Shown here: positions 24,111 through 31,894 of the stretch, one piece after another
How the letters are laid out: each line of letters opens with the position of its first letter
Position numbering within the stretch: the first letter of the stretch is position 1
From: CAXXOK01 sp964584315
GTDB taxonomy: Bacteria > Bacillota > Clostridia > Christensenellales > Aristaeellaceae
Reading direction: 5' to 3'
Length of the DNA: 64,000 nt
Assembly: GCA_964584315.1 (NCBI GenBank)
Contig: CAZOZO010000007.1
Span: forward strand, 18,170 to 82,169
Translations under genes and position numbers: made by a program
Notes under the pieces: generated by a model
Database searches by the model: none
The model's input: the letters and a program-made list of their open reading frames with translations, nothing else
Told to the model about the DNA's origin: nothing

Positions 24111-25595
24111 ATGAGCGGTTCCAACCATGGCACGGGGTTCCGTCTCCGCCTCTTCGACGATAGCGGCATGTCCCGCGAACAGCGCAACAACCTGTACTGG
24201 GTCATCTGGTCGGTCACCATCGGGATGCTGGGCACCATCGTGACCACCGGCCCCGTGTGGAGCGCCTTCCAGCGGCAGGTGTTGGGCGCGAACGACTTCC
24301 AGCTGGGCCTTTTGGCTGCCATCCCCGTCGCGTCGTCAGTGCTTCAGATTTTCATGAGCTACATCATGGAAAAGCGACGCAACCGGCGGTTCATGTTCCT
24401 GTTCTTTGGCATCGTCGGGCGCTTTTTCTGGATCCCCATCGCTCTGGTACCCTACATTTTCCCCGGTTTTTCGGTCGATCTGCGCATCTGGCTGGTCACG
24501 GTGTTCGTGGTCATGGTCTTTGTGGGCAACAGCTGTGTAGGCCTCGGCTGGGGCAGCCTCATGGGCGACCTGGTGCCCATCCGCATCCGCGGCTCGTATT
24601 TCAGCGTGCGGCAGATGATCAGCCTTGCCTCGGGCGTGGTGGTGGGCATCCTCGTATCCCTGATGATCGACCGCGTGGGTCTGGCAGGCTACTCCATCGC
24701 GCTGATTTTGGCAGGCATCACGCATGTGGCCGATATCGCTTGCTTCTTTCTTGTCAAGTGGCCGCCCATGAGCGACAGTGAGGAGCGCGACCGCACCTCG
24801 CTATGGGGGATGCTCAAGGAAGTCTTTACCAACCGCCGGTTTGTCAAGGTGCTGGTGTTTTACTCCATCTGGCTGTTCTCCGCCAACATCGCGGGGCCGT
24901 TCTGGAACGTGTACATGATCGAAGAGCTCAAGATGAGCTTTACTGAGATGTCGCTGTACACCCAGATCATTTCCAACGTGACTACCGTGCTGGTCATCTC
25001 CCGCTGGGGCAGGCTCATCGATCGTTACGGCAATAAGCCGATCCTGCAGATGGCCGCGTTGTTCATCACCATTTCGCCGCTGCCATGGTTCTTCGCAACG
25101 CCTATCAGCACTTACTTCGTGCTCACGAGCAACGTGCTCAGCGGCAGCTCGTGGCCTGTGAGCGACGTGTGCCAGCAAAACCTGTACCTGGGGCATTCGC
25201 CGAAGGTGCACCGCTCCATGTACATCGCGGTGTTCCTCGCATGTATCAACCTGTTTGGCATCGCGCTGGGCAATGCCGCGGGCGGCTGGCTGATGCAGGA
25301 CCCGCTGGCGGCGCTGGCAGCGCAGCACCACACCTTCCTTGGCATGCCCATGACCAACACCCGCTACCTGTTTTTGACCACTATCGCCCTGCGTGTGCTT
25401 GTGATGTTCGTGTTCCTGCCCCGCATCTCCGAGGAGGGGGCATGGACGCTGCGCGCCACGCTTCACGATATGCTGCTGCGCACGCGCGATAGCTACGTCA
25501 AGCGCATCGTGCAGCTGCGCGTACTGTTGCTGCGCAGGCGCGCCCGCCGTGCGGACGCCAAAGAGGGCACACAAACGACCAATGAGGAGGAATGA
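24111..25595 (+). CDS. Major facilitator superfamily permease
   Basis: A 494-residue membrane protein with about twelve helices. After helix two comes MEKRRNRRF, after helix four GDLVPIRIRGSYFSVRQ, and the second half has RWGRLIDRYGNKPIL, the MFS loop motif. The C-terminal 60 residues form a basic cytosolic tail. Start ATG 24111 follows GGAGG, downstream of a good promoter. The last codons overlap the next ATG as ATGA, so it is translationally coupled to a small acidic protein. Substrate unknown; helix spacing resembles the large clostridial MFS group of about 490 residues. Confidence 0.78.
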   Translation: MSGSNHGTGFRLRLFDDSGMSREQRNNLYWVIWSVTIGMLGTIVTTGPVWSAFQRQVLGANDFQLGLLAAIPVASSVLQIFMSYIMEKRRNRRFMFLFFGIVGRFFWIPIALVPYIFPGFSVDLRIWLVTVFVVMVFVGNSCVGLGWGSLMGDLVPIRIRGSYFSVRQMISLASGVVVGILVSLMIDRVGLAGYSIALILAGITHVADIACFFLVKWPPMSDSEERDRTSLWGMLKEVFTNRRFVKVLVFYSIWLFSANIAGPFWNVYMIEELKMSFTEMSLYTQIISNVTTVLVISRWGRLIDRYGNKPILQMAALFITISPLPWFFATPISTYFVLTSNVLSGSSWPVSDVCQQNLYLGHSPKVHRSMYIAVFLACINLFGIALGNAAGGWLMQDPLAALAAQHHTFLGMPMTNTRYLFLTTIALRVLVMFVFLPRISEEGAWTLRATLHDMLLRTRDSYVKRIVQLRVLLLRRRARRADAKEGTQTTNEEE

Positions 25596-25918
25596 ACGTG
25601 TTTGACGCGTGGAAAGCGCAAGCGAACCAGTACATCCAAAAACATATCGACCGCAAGCCGTTCACGCCCATCGCGGACGAACTGGATCAGGACATTGCGG
25701 AGCTGAGCGAGCTGTATACCGCCATCCTGTTGGAGAACAACGTGATTGACCAGCACGGCGACGATACCGGCCTCGATTTCGATGAGGACGACCTGATCGA
25801 CGCTATGCTCGCGCGCTTTTTGGCTGACCATGGCGGCGACGATGAACGCGAGCTGCTCTATGCCGCGCTGATCGATGCCTACCTCACGCTGGTGGAAGAG
25901 TGTAGCGAGGACATTTGA
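25592..25918 (+). CDS. Small acidic helical protein coupled to the MFS permease
   Basis: A 108-residue soluble protein, rich in Asp and Glu, with long amphipathic helices (DELDQDIAELSELYTAILLE, then LIDAMLARFLADHGGDDERE). No domain is recognised. Its ATG overlaps the stop of the MFS gene by four bases, and the zinc-ribbon gene starts 42 bases later, so it belongs to a three-gene operon. It could be a soluble partner of either neighbour; this is inferred from coupling. Confidence 0.6.
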   Translation: MNVFDAWKAQANQYIQKHIDRKPFTPIADELDQDIAELSELYTAILLENNVIDQHGDDTGLDFDEDDLIDAMLARFLADHGGDDERELLYAALIDAYLTLVEECSEDI

Positions 25919-25960
25919 CCGTGGCGATGTTGCACAGCGAAACGAAAGGGGGCTTTGGCC

Positions 25961-27868
25961 TTGAAATGCCGTAAGTGCGGCCGCTGGAACCAGAACTCCC
26001 TGCCCCATTGCCGCTACTGCGGCACTCCGCTGGAGCCGGACGACGGCTACTACAACGCCGCTGCGCCGGACTGGCAGAGCCAGCTCAAAGACACGCCCAA
26101 GGCCACCATCTGGGTGGACGATCAGGGCCAGGCCGAGACGGCACGCGACTACCGCGACGCGCTGGCCACCGAGATGGTGGATCTTCGCAAGCGCAAGCGC
26201 GAGGGTGAGGTGCGCCAGCAGCGCCTGCGCGCCGAAGGGGCGGCGCAGGGCTACGCACCCTCCGCGCGCTCGGTGCGCACAACCAGCAACCGCGGCACCT
26301 TCTTTTCGGCCATGCCGGACAACCCGGACGCCACCCTGCGCCCCGTGGATCCGCAGCTGGTGGAGCAGCGCGTGGATATCCACCCTGACGCGCGCCCCGT
26401 ATACAGCCAAACCTATCGCGCCCAGCGCCAGCAGGTGCAGCGCACGCGCGAGCGAAACCCCTATGCCTACGGCAGCACGCAGCGCCTGATGTCGCTGGAC
26501 GTCGCCAGCGAAAACCAACCCGTGTACGACGGCTACCACGACACCAGCGAGTATATCCCCGAGTACCAGCGCACCGACGAGTACGAGCACGCCATGAGCA
26601 TCGGCTCCACCAAATCATGGTCGCCGCGCCGCATCGGCATGCGCAGCGTGATGCTCGCCATCCTCATCGCCAGCTCGCTGCTGGTGCTCTCCTGGCTGGT
26701 CATCACGGTATTCATCCCCATGATCAATGCCAGCGGCGCGGACGACCGCGGCGCGGTGACCATCACCCCTACCATCCGCGACGACCTTGCAGCTCACACC
26801 ATCACCATCCCCGGCAAGGATGGCGAGCGCATCTCCATCCGCGAGCTTCGCACCTCGGCCATCGTGACCGGCGGGGTAGCGACGTTCGATATCCTCGACC
26901 ACATCTGGTATGACAACTACGAGGATTACTTGCAGGAGTCCATGACCGTCACGCTCACGCCCTATCTGATTGCTGAAACAGGCAAGCAGCAGGCGCTCAA
27001 GCCCATCACCTACGATATCGACATACCGCTATCCCCCATTGAGCTCGCCACGCCGGATAGCCCGTACAAGGTGGTCAGCACCGCGATGTATACCATCGTG
27101 TTCTATGTGAGCGAGGGCAGCAAGATCAGCGTGAACGGCGAGGATTACAGCGACCTGGTGAACACCGAGGGCGGCAAGGTGAGCTACAACGCTACCGTGC
27201 AACCCATCGGCGAGAACGTGTTCAACATCGTGGTGCGCAGCCAGTACTGCCGCGAAAACTCACTGACCGTGACGCTCTACCGCGAGAAGCAGGATATACC
27301 GCTCGACCTCTCCTCCGATATCTACAGCCGCTCCAGCGATAACGTCATGACCGTGCGTGCCACTACCATCCCCGGCGCGGTCGTCAAGGTGCTCTCGCCC
27401 TACAGCGACTTGGACATCACCAACACCGACATCGACGGCTCATTCACCTTCAAGGCGCTGTTCGACAAAATCGGCGACAATACCATCGTCATCACTGCCG
27501 ATTACCCGGGCAAGAAACAGACGCGCGTGGAATACACGGTCTACTATGTGCCCTCCATCGACGTGTACAGCCGCAAGGCGTGGGATATCGTGACCCAGTA
27601 CAACGACCTGATGGACAACATCGACCTGCGCAAATCGCAGAGCCAGATCTATGTGTGCATCGGCAAGATACTCTCCATCGAAACCACCAAGCCTCAACGC
27701 GCCTTTATGGAGTGCACCACGAAGGACGGCACCGCTACCGTGTATATCGAGAACTCCTCGCAGACCCAGTGGGTCGAGGGGCAGAGCTACCGCCTGTACG
27801 CTGACGCATATGGCATGTACTCCAGCAAGCCTTGGCTGGTGGCACGCTACACCTACGATCCGCAGTAA
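25961..27868 (+). CDS. Zinc-ribbon membrane protein with extracellular Ig-like repeats
   Basis: A 635-residue protein. The N-terminus is a zinc ribbon (KCRKCGRW, then HCRYCGTPL). A long, charged, low-complexity cytosolic region follows (to about residue 218). One membrane helix (about 222-248, SVMLAILIASSLLVLSWLVI) leads to an outside region with beta-rich, Ig-like segments, including FTFKALFDKIGDNTIVITA near 500, and ends in an OB-like strand set (ICIGKILSIETTKP-like). This cytosolic ribbon plus outer Ig design is common in Bacillota surface or sensing proteins. Starts TTG 25961 and TTG 25955 are both possible; 25961 has the better distance from AAAGGGGG. Confidence 0.65.
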   Translation: MKCRKCGRWNQNSLPHCRYCGTPLEPDDGYYNAAAPDWQSQLKDTPKATIWVDDQGQAETARDYRDALATEMVDLRKRKREGEVRQQRLRAEGAAQGYAPSARSVRTTSNRGTFFSAMPDNPDATLRPVDPQLVEQRVDIHPDARPVYSQTYRAQRQQVQRTRERNPYAYGSTQRLMSLDVASENQPVYDGYHDTSEYIPEYQRTDEYEHAMSIGSTKSWSPRRIGMRSVMLAILIASSLLVLSWLVITVFIPMINASGADDRGAVTITPTIRDDLAAHTITIPGKDGERISIRELRTSAIVTGGVATFDILDHIWYDNYEDYLQESMTVTLTPYLIAETGKQQALKPITYDIDIPLSPIELATPDSPYKVVSTAMYTIVFYVSEGSKISVNGEDYSDLVNTEGGKVSYNATVQPIGENVFNIVVRSQYCRENSLTVTLYREKQDIPLDLSSDIYSRSSDNVMTVRATTIPGAVVKVLSPYSDLDITNTDIDGSFTFKALFDKIGDNTIVITADYPGKKQTRVEYTVYYVPSIDVYSRKAWDIVTQYNDLMDNIDLRKSQSQIYVCIGKILSIETTKPQRAFMECTTKDGTATVYIENSSQTQWVEGQSYRLYADAYGMYSSKPWLVARYTYDPQ

Positions 27869-27983
27869 GCCCTTGCTGTCAAACAAGGGAGAGAAGCCTA
27901 CCGCGACCTCCCTTGCTTGTTCCCTCCCGTCGTCATGACCACCCGGAAGCGTGTGTCCATGAAAAGAATCATAAAGTCATCGA

Positions 27984-28019
27984 AAAAGCCAGCGTCTCAA
28001 AGACGCTGGCTTTCTTTTT
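27984..28019. terminator. Bidirectional terminator between convergent operons
   Basis: Perfect stem AAAGCCAGCGTCT / AGACGCTGGCTTT around CAA (arms 27986-27998 and 28001-28013), with CTTTTTG on the plus side and TTTTTCG on the minus side. Confidence 0.88.
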
Positions 28020-28105
28020 GATGTTCCTTTGCGTTTCCTTACAGGCGAATGCACGCCGCTCCCTGGGCACGGTATGCCCCGTCGATATCGCATCGCCGCT
28101 GTCAC

Positions 28106-28465
28106 TCATGTGAACTCGCTCCCCGTGAACGCCTCCACGATGTGCTGCCACCCATCCCGCGTCCACTCCAGCGCGTCGAAGCGGCAGGCGCACTCCACCG
28201 CGTGTTCGGTCATGTAATAGAGCGCGGTTTTGACGATCTTCGCACGTTTGCGCGCACCTACCGCGGCCAGCCCCATGCCCGAGCCGCCAGTGTTTCGCGC
28301 CTTGACCTCCACAAACACCAGCGTTTCGCCATCCAGCATGATCAGGTCGATCTCGCCAAAAGGGGAACGGTACCGCCGCGTGAGCGGTACCATTCCCCTG
28401 CTTTGCAAATATGCTTCGGCCTGCGCCTCGGCGGCGAGGCCTTTTTCGTAGGTGCCCTCAGGCAT
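28106..28465 (-). CDS. yraN: YraN/UPF0102-family nuclease-fold protein
   Basis: A 119-residue protein with the restriction-endonuclease-like core of YraN: KGLAAEAQAEAYL at the start, then FGEIDLIMLDG and FVEVKAR, which supply the E-x-D...E-V-K active-site pattern, followed by GARKRAKIVKTA. Many Bacillota carry it beside rnhB and dprA; here it has moved to the end of glyA, overlapping that gene by 8 bases, so the two are translated together. Biochemical role is not settled. Confidence 0.88.
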   Translation of the reverse strand: MPEGTYEKGLAAEAQAEAYLQSRGMVPLTRRYRSPFGEIDLIMLDGETLVFVEVKARNTGGSGMGLAAVGARKRAKIVKTALYYMTEHAVECACRFDALEWTRDGWQHIVEAFTGSEFT

Positions 28466-29708
28466 TGGGGAAGCCTTCGTACAGCGGGAAGCGCTTCATC
28501 ATTTCCTGTACGTCGGCCTTCACGCCCGCGCAGGCGGCTTCGCCGCCGTCGATCACGCGCTTGATGAAGCCCGCGATCTGTACCATGTCGCTTTCCACCA
28601 TGCCACGCGTGGTCACGGCCGGGGTGCCGACGCGGACGCCGCTGGCAACGGTGGGGCTGCGCTTTTCCCCCGGAATGGTGTTCTTGTTGACGGTGATGTT
28701 GCAAAGGCCCAGCAGCTCTTCCAGCTCTTTGCCGGTGCGCTCGGTATTAGTCAGGTCCAGCAGCATGAGGTGGTTGTCGGTGCCGCCGGAAACCATCAGC
28801 ACATCGTTGGCGCGGAAGGCGTTTTCAAGCGCCTTGGCGTTCTTGATCACCTGCTGCTGATAGGTCTTGAAATCCGGCTTGAGCGCCTCCATGAAGCACA
28901 CGGCTTTGGCGGCGATGACGTGCATCAGCGGGCCGCCCTGCGTGCCGGGGAAAATGGCCTTGTCGATGGCTTTGCCGTATTGCTCCTTACACAGGATCAT
29001 GCCGCCGCGCGGGCCGCGGAGGGTTTTATGCGTGGTGGTGGTTACAAAATCGGCATAGGGCACAGGGCTCATATGCTCGCCCGCGGCCACCAGTCCGGCG
29101 ATATGCGCCATATCGACCATGAACAGGCAGCCCGCCTCGTCGGCAATCTCGCGGAGTTTGATAAAATCAATGGCGCGCGGGTATGCGCTCGCGCCAGCTA
29201 CGATCATCTTGGGCTTGCACTCGCGCGCGAGCCGGGCAACCTCGTCGTAGTCGATATAGCCGGTGGCCTCGTCTACGCCGTAGGAAACGAAGTTGAAATA
29301 CTTACCGCTGATGTTGGCCTTGCTGCCGTGCGTCAGGTGCCCGCCGTGCGACAGGCTCATGCCTAGCACCGTATCGCCGGGGTTGAGCATGGCATAATAG
29401 ACGGCTGTGTTTGCCTGCGCGCCGCTGTGAGGCTGCACGTTCACATACTCGCAGCCAAAAATCAGCTTAGCGCGCTCACGCGCCAGCTCTTCCGCGACAT
29501 CCACACACTGGCAGCCGCCGTAGTAGCGGTGCGCAGGGTAGCCCTCCGCGTATTTGTTCGTCAGGGGAGAGCCCATCGCTTCCAGCACGGCGGGCGTCAC
29601 AAAGTTCTCCGAAGCGATCAGCTCGATATGGGCCCGCTGGCGCTGCACCTCCGCATCGATCACCGCAAACAGCTCCGGGTCGGTTGCCATCACATGCGCG
29701 TAGTTCAA
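28458..29708 (-). CDS. glyA: Serine hydroxymethyltransferase
   Basis: A 416-residue PLP enzyme converting serine and tetrahydrofolate to glycine and methylene-tetrahydrofolate, the one-carbon donor also needed by TrmFO nearby. Motifs: ELIASENFVT, NVQPHSGAQAN, the PLP-lysine loop TTTTHKTLRGPRGG, and FPGTQGGPLMH. Length equals the usual 410-420. Start: TTG 29708 is 6 bases after GGGGGAG; ATG 29714 lies directly against that site and is less likely. Upstream is the SRP RNA gene; yraN overlaps downstream. Confidence 0.97.
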   Translation of the reverse strand: MNYAHVMATDPELFAVIDAEVQRQRAHIELIASENFVTPAVLEAMGSPLTNKYAEGYPAHRYYGGCQCVDVAEELARERAKLIFGCEYVNVQPHSGAQANTAVYYAMLNPGDTVLGMSLSHGGHLTHGSKANISGKYFNFVSYGVDEATGYIDYDEVARLARECKPKMIVAGASAYPRAIDFIKLREIADEAGCLFMVDMAHIAGLVAAGEHMSPVPYADFVTTTTHKTLRGPRGGMILCKEQYGKAIDKAIFPGTQGGPLMHVIAAKAVCFMEALKPDFKTYQQQVIKNAKALENAFRANDVLMVSGGTDNHLMLLDLTNTERTGKELEELLGLCNITVNKNTIPGEKRSPTVASGVRVGTPAVTTRGMVESDMVQIAGFIKRVIDGGEAACAGVKADVQEMMKRFPLYEGFPNA

Positions 29709-29797
29709 GAGCATCTCCCCCTACGTTTTTAATTCACCGCGGTACAGCAACAGCTGTGTAAAGCGGCGCTTTTACAAAAACCGCATGTATTCAAACC

Positions 29798-29890
29798 GAG
29801 CGCCCCCGCAGCACATCCCAAAAAACGCTTACTGCTGCTACCTTCCGGTCCTGACAGGGTTCACGCATTGAAATCGCACGGGACTCAGCC
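29798..29890 (-). ncRNA. ffs: Signal recognition particle RNA (small bacterial type)
   Basis: The minus strand carries the diagnostic SRP domain IV: GTCAGGACCGGAAGGTAGCAGC with the asymmetric loop (CAGG ... AGCAG) and the GGAA tetraloop. Flanking sequences fold back toward 5' GAGTCCCG and 3' GGGGGCGCTC. Total length of about 90 suits the short 4.5S-like form with no Alu domain, rather than the 270-base form of Bacillus. A TATAAT element lies just before the 5' end. Exact ends are approximate. Confidence 0.9.
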
Positions 29891-29893
29891 ATC

Positions 29894-29922
29894 ATTATAC
29901 ACACGGCTTGATGATTATACAA
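29894..29922 (-). promoter_or_regulatory. Promoter of the SRP RNA
   Basis: Minus-strand TTGTAT (29917-29922), a 17-base spacer, consensus TATAAT (29894-29899). The RNA would begin about 6 bases later. Confidence 0.75.
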
Positions 29923-29973
29923 TGCCATCCGCGAAAAAGCAACCCCTAATATTGTGGTTGGGAAGTTTTTCAC

Positions 29974-31341
29974 CTACAAGATATAGCGTCTGGTGTCGAA
30001 GGTAGCCTCGTCCTTGCCCAGGTGCTCCACCACATAATCCTCGCTGATGTTCAGGTAGACGTTGGGCATTTCGTCGCCACCGGCGTTGAAGGATATATCC
30101 TCCAGCAGCTTTTCAAACACCTGGAACAGGCGGCGGGCGCCGATGTCCTCCCGCGTCTCGTTGAGCACGTAGGCGGCGCGGGCAATGGCGTCGATGGCGG
30201 AATCCTCAAAGGAGAGAAACACCTTATCCACGGACAGCAGCGCCTCGTACTGGCGGGTGAGCGCGTTTTCCGGCTGGGTCAGAATGGCGCGGAAATCCTC
30301 CTGCGTGAGGCTGGACAGCGTTACTCGCACGGGGAAACGGCCCTGAAGCTCGGGGATCAGGTCGGTCACTTTGGCGACGTGGAACGCGCCCGCGGCAATG
30401 AAGAGCATGAAATCCGTGCGCACCGCACCGTATTTGGTGTTGACGGTCGAGCCTTCCACGATGGGCAGGATATCGCGCTGCACGCCCTCGCGGCTCACAT
30501 CCGGTCCGTGGCCGCCGCTTGAGCGCCCCGCCACCTTGTCGATCTCGTCGATGAACACGATGCCGTGCTGCTCGGCGCGGCGAATAGCCTCCTCATGTAC
30601 CTCGTCCTCGTCGATCAACTTACCAGCCTCTTCCGCGAGGAGTATCTTGCGGGCATCCTTCACCTTGACGCGGCGTATCTTCGTCTTTTTGGGCATCATG
30701 CCGCCCATCATGTCGCCGATGTTGATGCTGCTGCCGCCGACCTCCAGCTGCGGGGTGGATTCCTCCACCTCCACTTCGATCTCGCGGTCTTCCAGCGAGC
30801 CGCTCCTGAGCTCGGCACGCACTTCCTCGCGCTTGCCGGTCAGGCGCTGCTGCTCCTCCGCGGGTAGGTCAGGCTCCTTGCGGCCGCCGAGCAGTGCCTC
30901 AAAGGGGTTGCCGCTGCTCTTTTTAGGCGGGTTCACCAGCAGGCTCACCAGCCTGTCCTCCGCCAATACGGCGGCGCGGGTCTCCACCTTTTTTTCGAAC
31001 TCGTCGCGCACCATGCGCACGGCGTTCTCCATCAGGTCACGGATGATGCTGTCCACATCCCGGCCCACATAGCCCACCTCGGTGAACTTCGTGGCCTCCA
31101 CCTTAATAAAGGGGGCGTTGACCAATTTTGCCAGCCTGCGGGCGATCTCAGTCTTGCCCACGCCAGTAGGGCCGATCATCAGGATGTTTTTGGGGCTGAT
31201 CTCGTTGCGCACTTCCTCCGGCAGCTGGGCGCGCCGGTAACGGTTGCGCAGCGCGATGGCCACGGCCCGCTTGGCCGCCGCCTGCCCGATGATATACCTG
31301 TCAAGCTCGCGCATGATCTCGCGCGGCGTCAATTCCTTCAT
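29974..31341 (-). CDS. hslU: HslU (ClpY) protease ATPase subunit
   Basis: A 455-residue AAA+ unfoldase. N-terminal region with Walker A GPTGVGKTE, the pore motif GYVGRDV, the I-domain (about 105-235), Walker B VFIDEIDK, sensor arginines near GRFPVRV, and the C-terminal tail ATFDTRRYIL, which docks into HslV to switch on proteolysis. Start ATG 31341 follows GGGTGAG. It begins 4 bases after the hslV stop. In Bacillus codY follows this gene; here an SRP RNA follows instead. Confidence 0.97.
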   Translation of the reverse strand: MKELTPREIMRELDRYIIGQAAAKRAVAIALRNRYRRAQLPEEVRNEISPKNILMIGPTGVGKTEIARRLAKLVNAPFIKVEATKFTEVGYVGRDVDSIIRDLMENAVRMVRDEFEKKVETRAAVLAEDRLVSLLVNPPKKSSGNPFEALLGGRKEPDLPAEEQQRLTGKREEVRAELRSGSLEDREIEVEVEESTPQLEVGGSSINIGDMMGGMMPKKTKIRRVKVKDARKILLAEEAGKLIDEDEVHEEAIRRAEQHGIVFIDEIDKVAGRSSGGHGPDVSREGVQRDILPIVEGSTVNTKYGAVRTDFMLFIAAGAFHVAKVTDLIPELQGRFPVRVTLSSLTQEDFRAILTQPENALTRQYEALLSVDKVFLSFEDSAIDAIARAAYVLNETREDIGARRLFQVFEKLLEDISFNAGGDEMPNVYLNISEDYVVEHLGKDEATFDTRRYIL

Positions 31342-31345
31342 GCAC

Positions 31346-31885
31346 TCACCCCCCAATCGTTTCCACGGAGATGCGGTCGTTTGTGAACACGCAGATGGAG
31401 GCCGCGATGGTCAGCGCCTTCACGGCGATCTCCTCGGCGGAAAGGTCGGTGTTCTGCACCAGTGCGCGAGCAGCGGCCAGCGCATAGTTGCCACCGGAGC
31501 CGATTGCGGCCACGCCGTCGTCCGGGTCGATCACCTCGCCATTGCCGCTCAACACCAGCATTGCGTCCTGATCGGCGACGATCAGCATGCTCTCCAGCTT
31601 GCGCATCACGCTGTCGCCCCGCCATTCCTGCGCAAGGCTTACGGCCGCGCGCTCCAGGTTGCCGCCGCACTGGGTCAGTTTCTCCTCAAATCTCTCGCAC
31701 AGGGCGAATGCATCGGCCACCGAACCTGCAAAGCCGGTGATCACCTTGCCCTCGTACAGCCTGCGCACCTTGCGCGCAGTGGATTTGAAAACCGTCGATT
31801 CGCCAATGGTCACCTGCCCGTCGCCCGCAATAGCAACCTGCTTGCCGCGGCGCACGGCGCAGATGGTGGTGCCTCTCATTTCCAT
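31346..31885 (-). CDS. hslV: HslV (ClpQ) proteasome-like peptidase subunit
   Basis: A 179-residue protease subunit of the HslUV complex. The N-terminus reads MEMRGTTICAVRR: the catalytic Thr is T6 or T7 rather than residue 2, so a short propeptide must be removed. GDGQVTIG, RKVRRLYEGKVITGFAGSVADAF and AIGSGGNYALAAARAL are all family motifs. Bacillus ClpQ uses serine, whereas this one keeps threonine, as in E. coli. Start ATG 31885; ATG 31879 would shorten the propeptide to three residues. HslU follows directly. Confidence 0.96.
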   Translation of the reverse strand: MEMRGTTICAVRRGKQVAIAGDGQVTIGESTVFKSTARKVRRLYEGKVITGFAGSVADAFALCERFEEKLTQCGGNLERAAVSLAQEWRGDSVMRKLESMLIVADQDAMLVLSGNGEVIDPDDGVAAIGSGGNYALAAARALVQNTDLSAEEIAVKALTIAASICVFTNDRISVETIGG

Positions 31886-31894
31886 ATGGGTCGG

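Noticed and set aside
29715..29797. Folate or glycine riboswitch before glyA
   Set aside because: The leader has small hairpins, but I could not match the conserved core of any known class.
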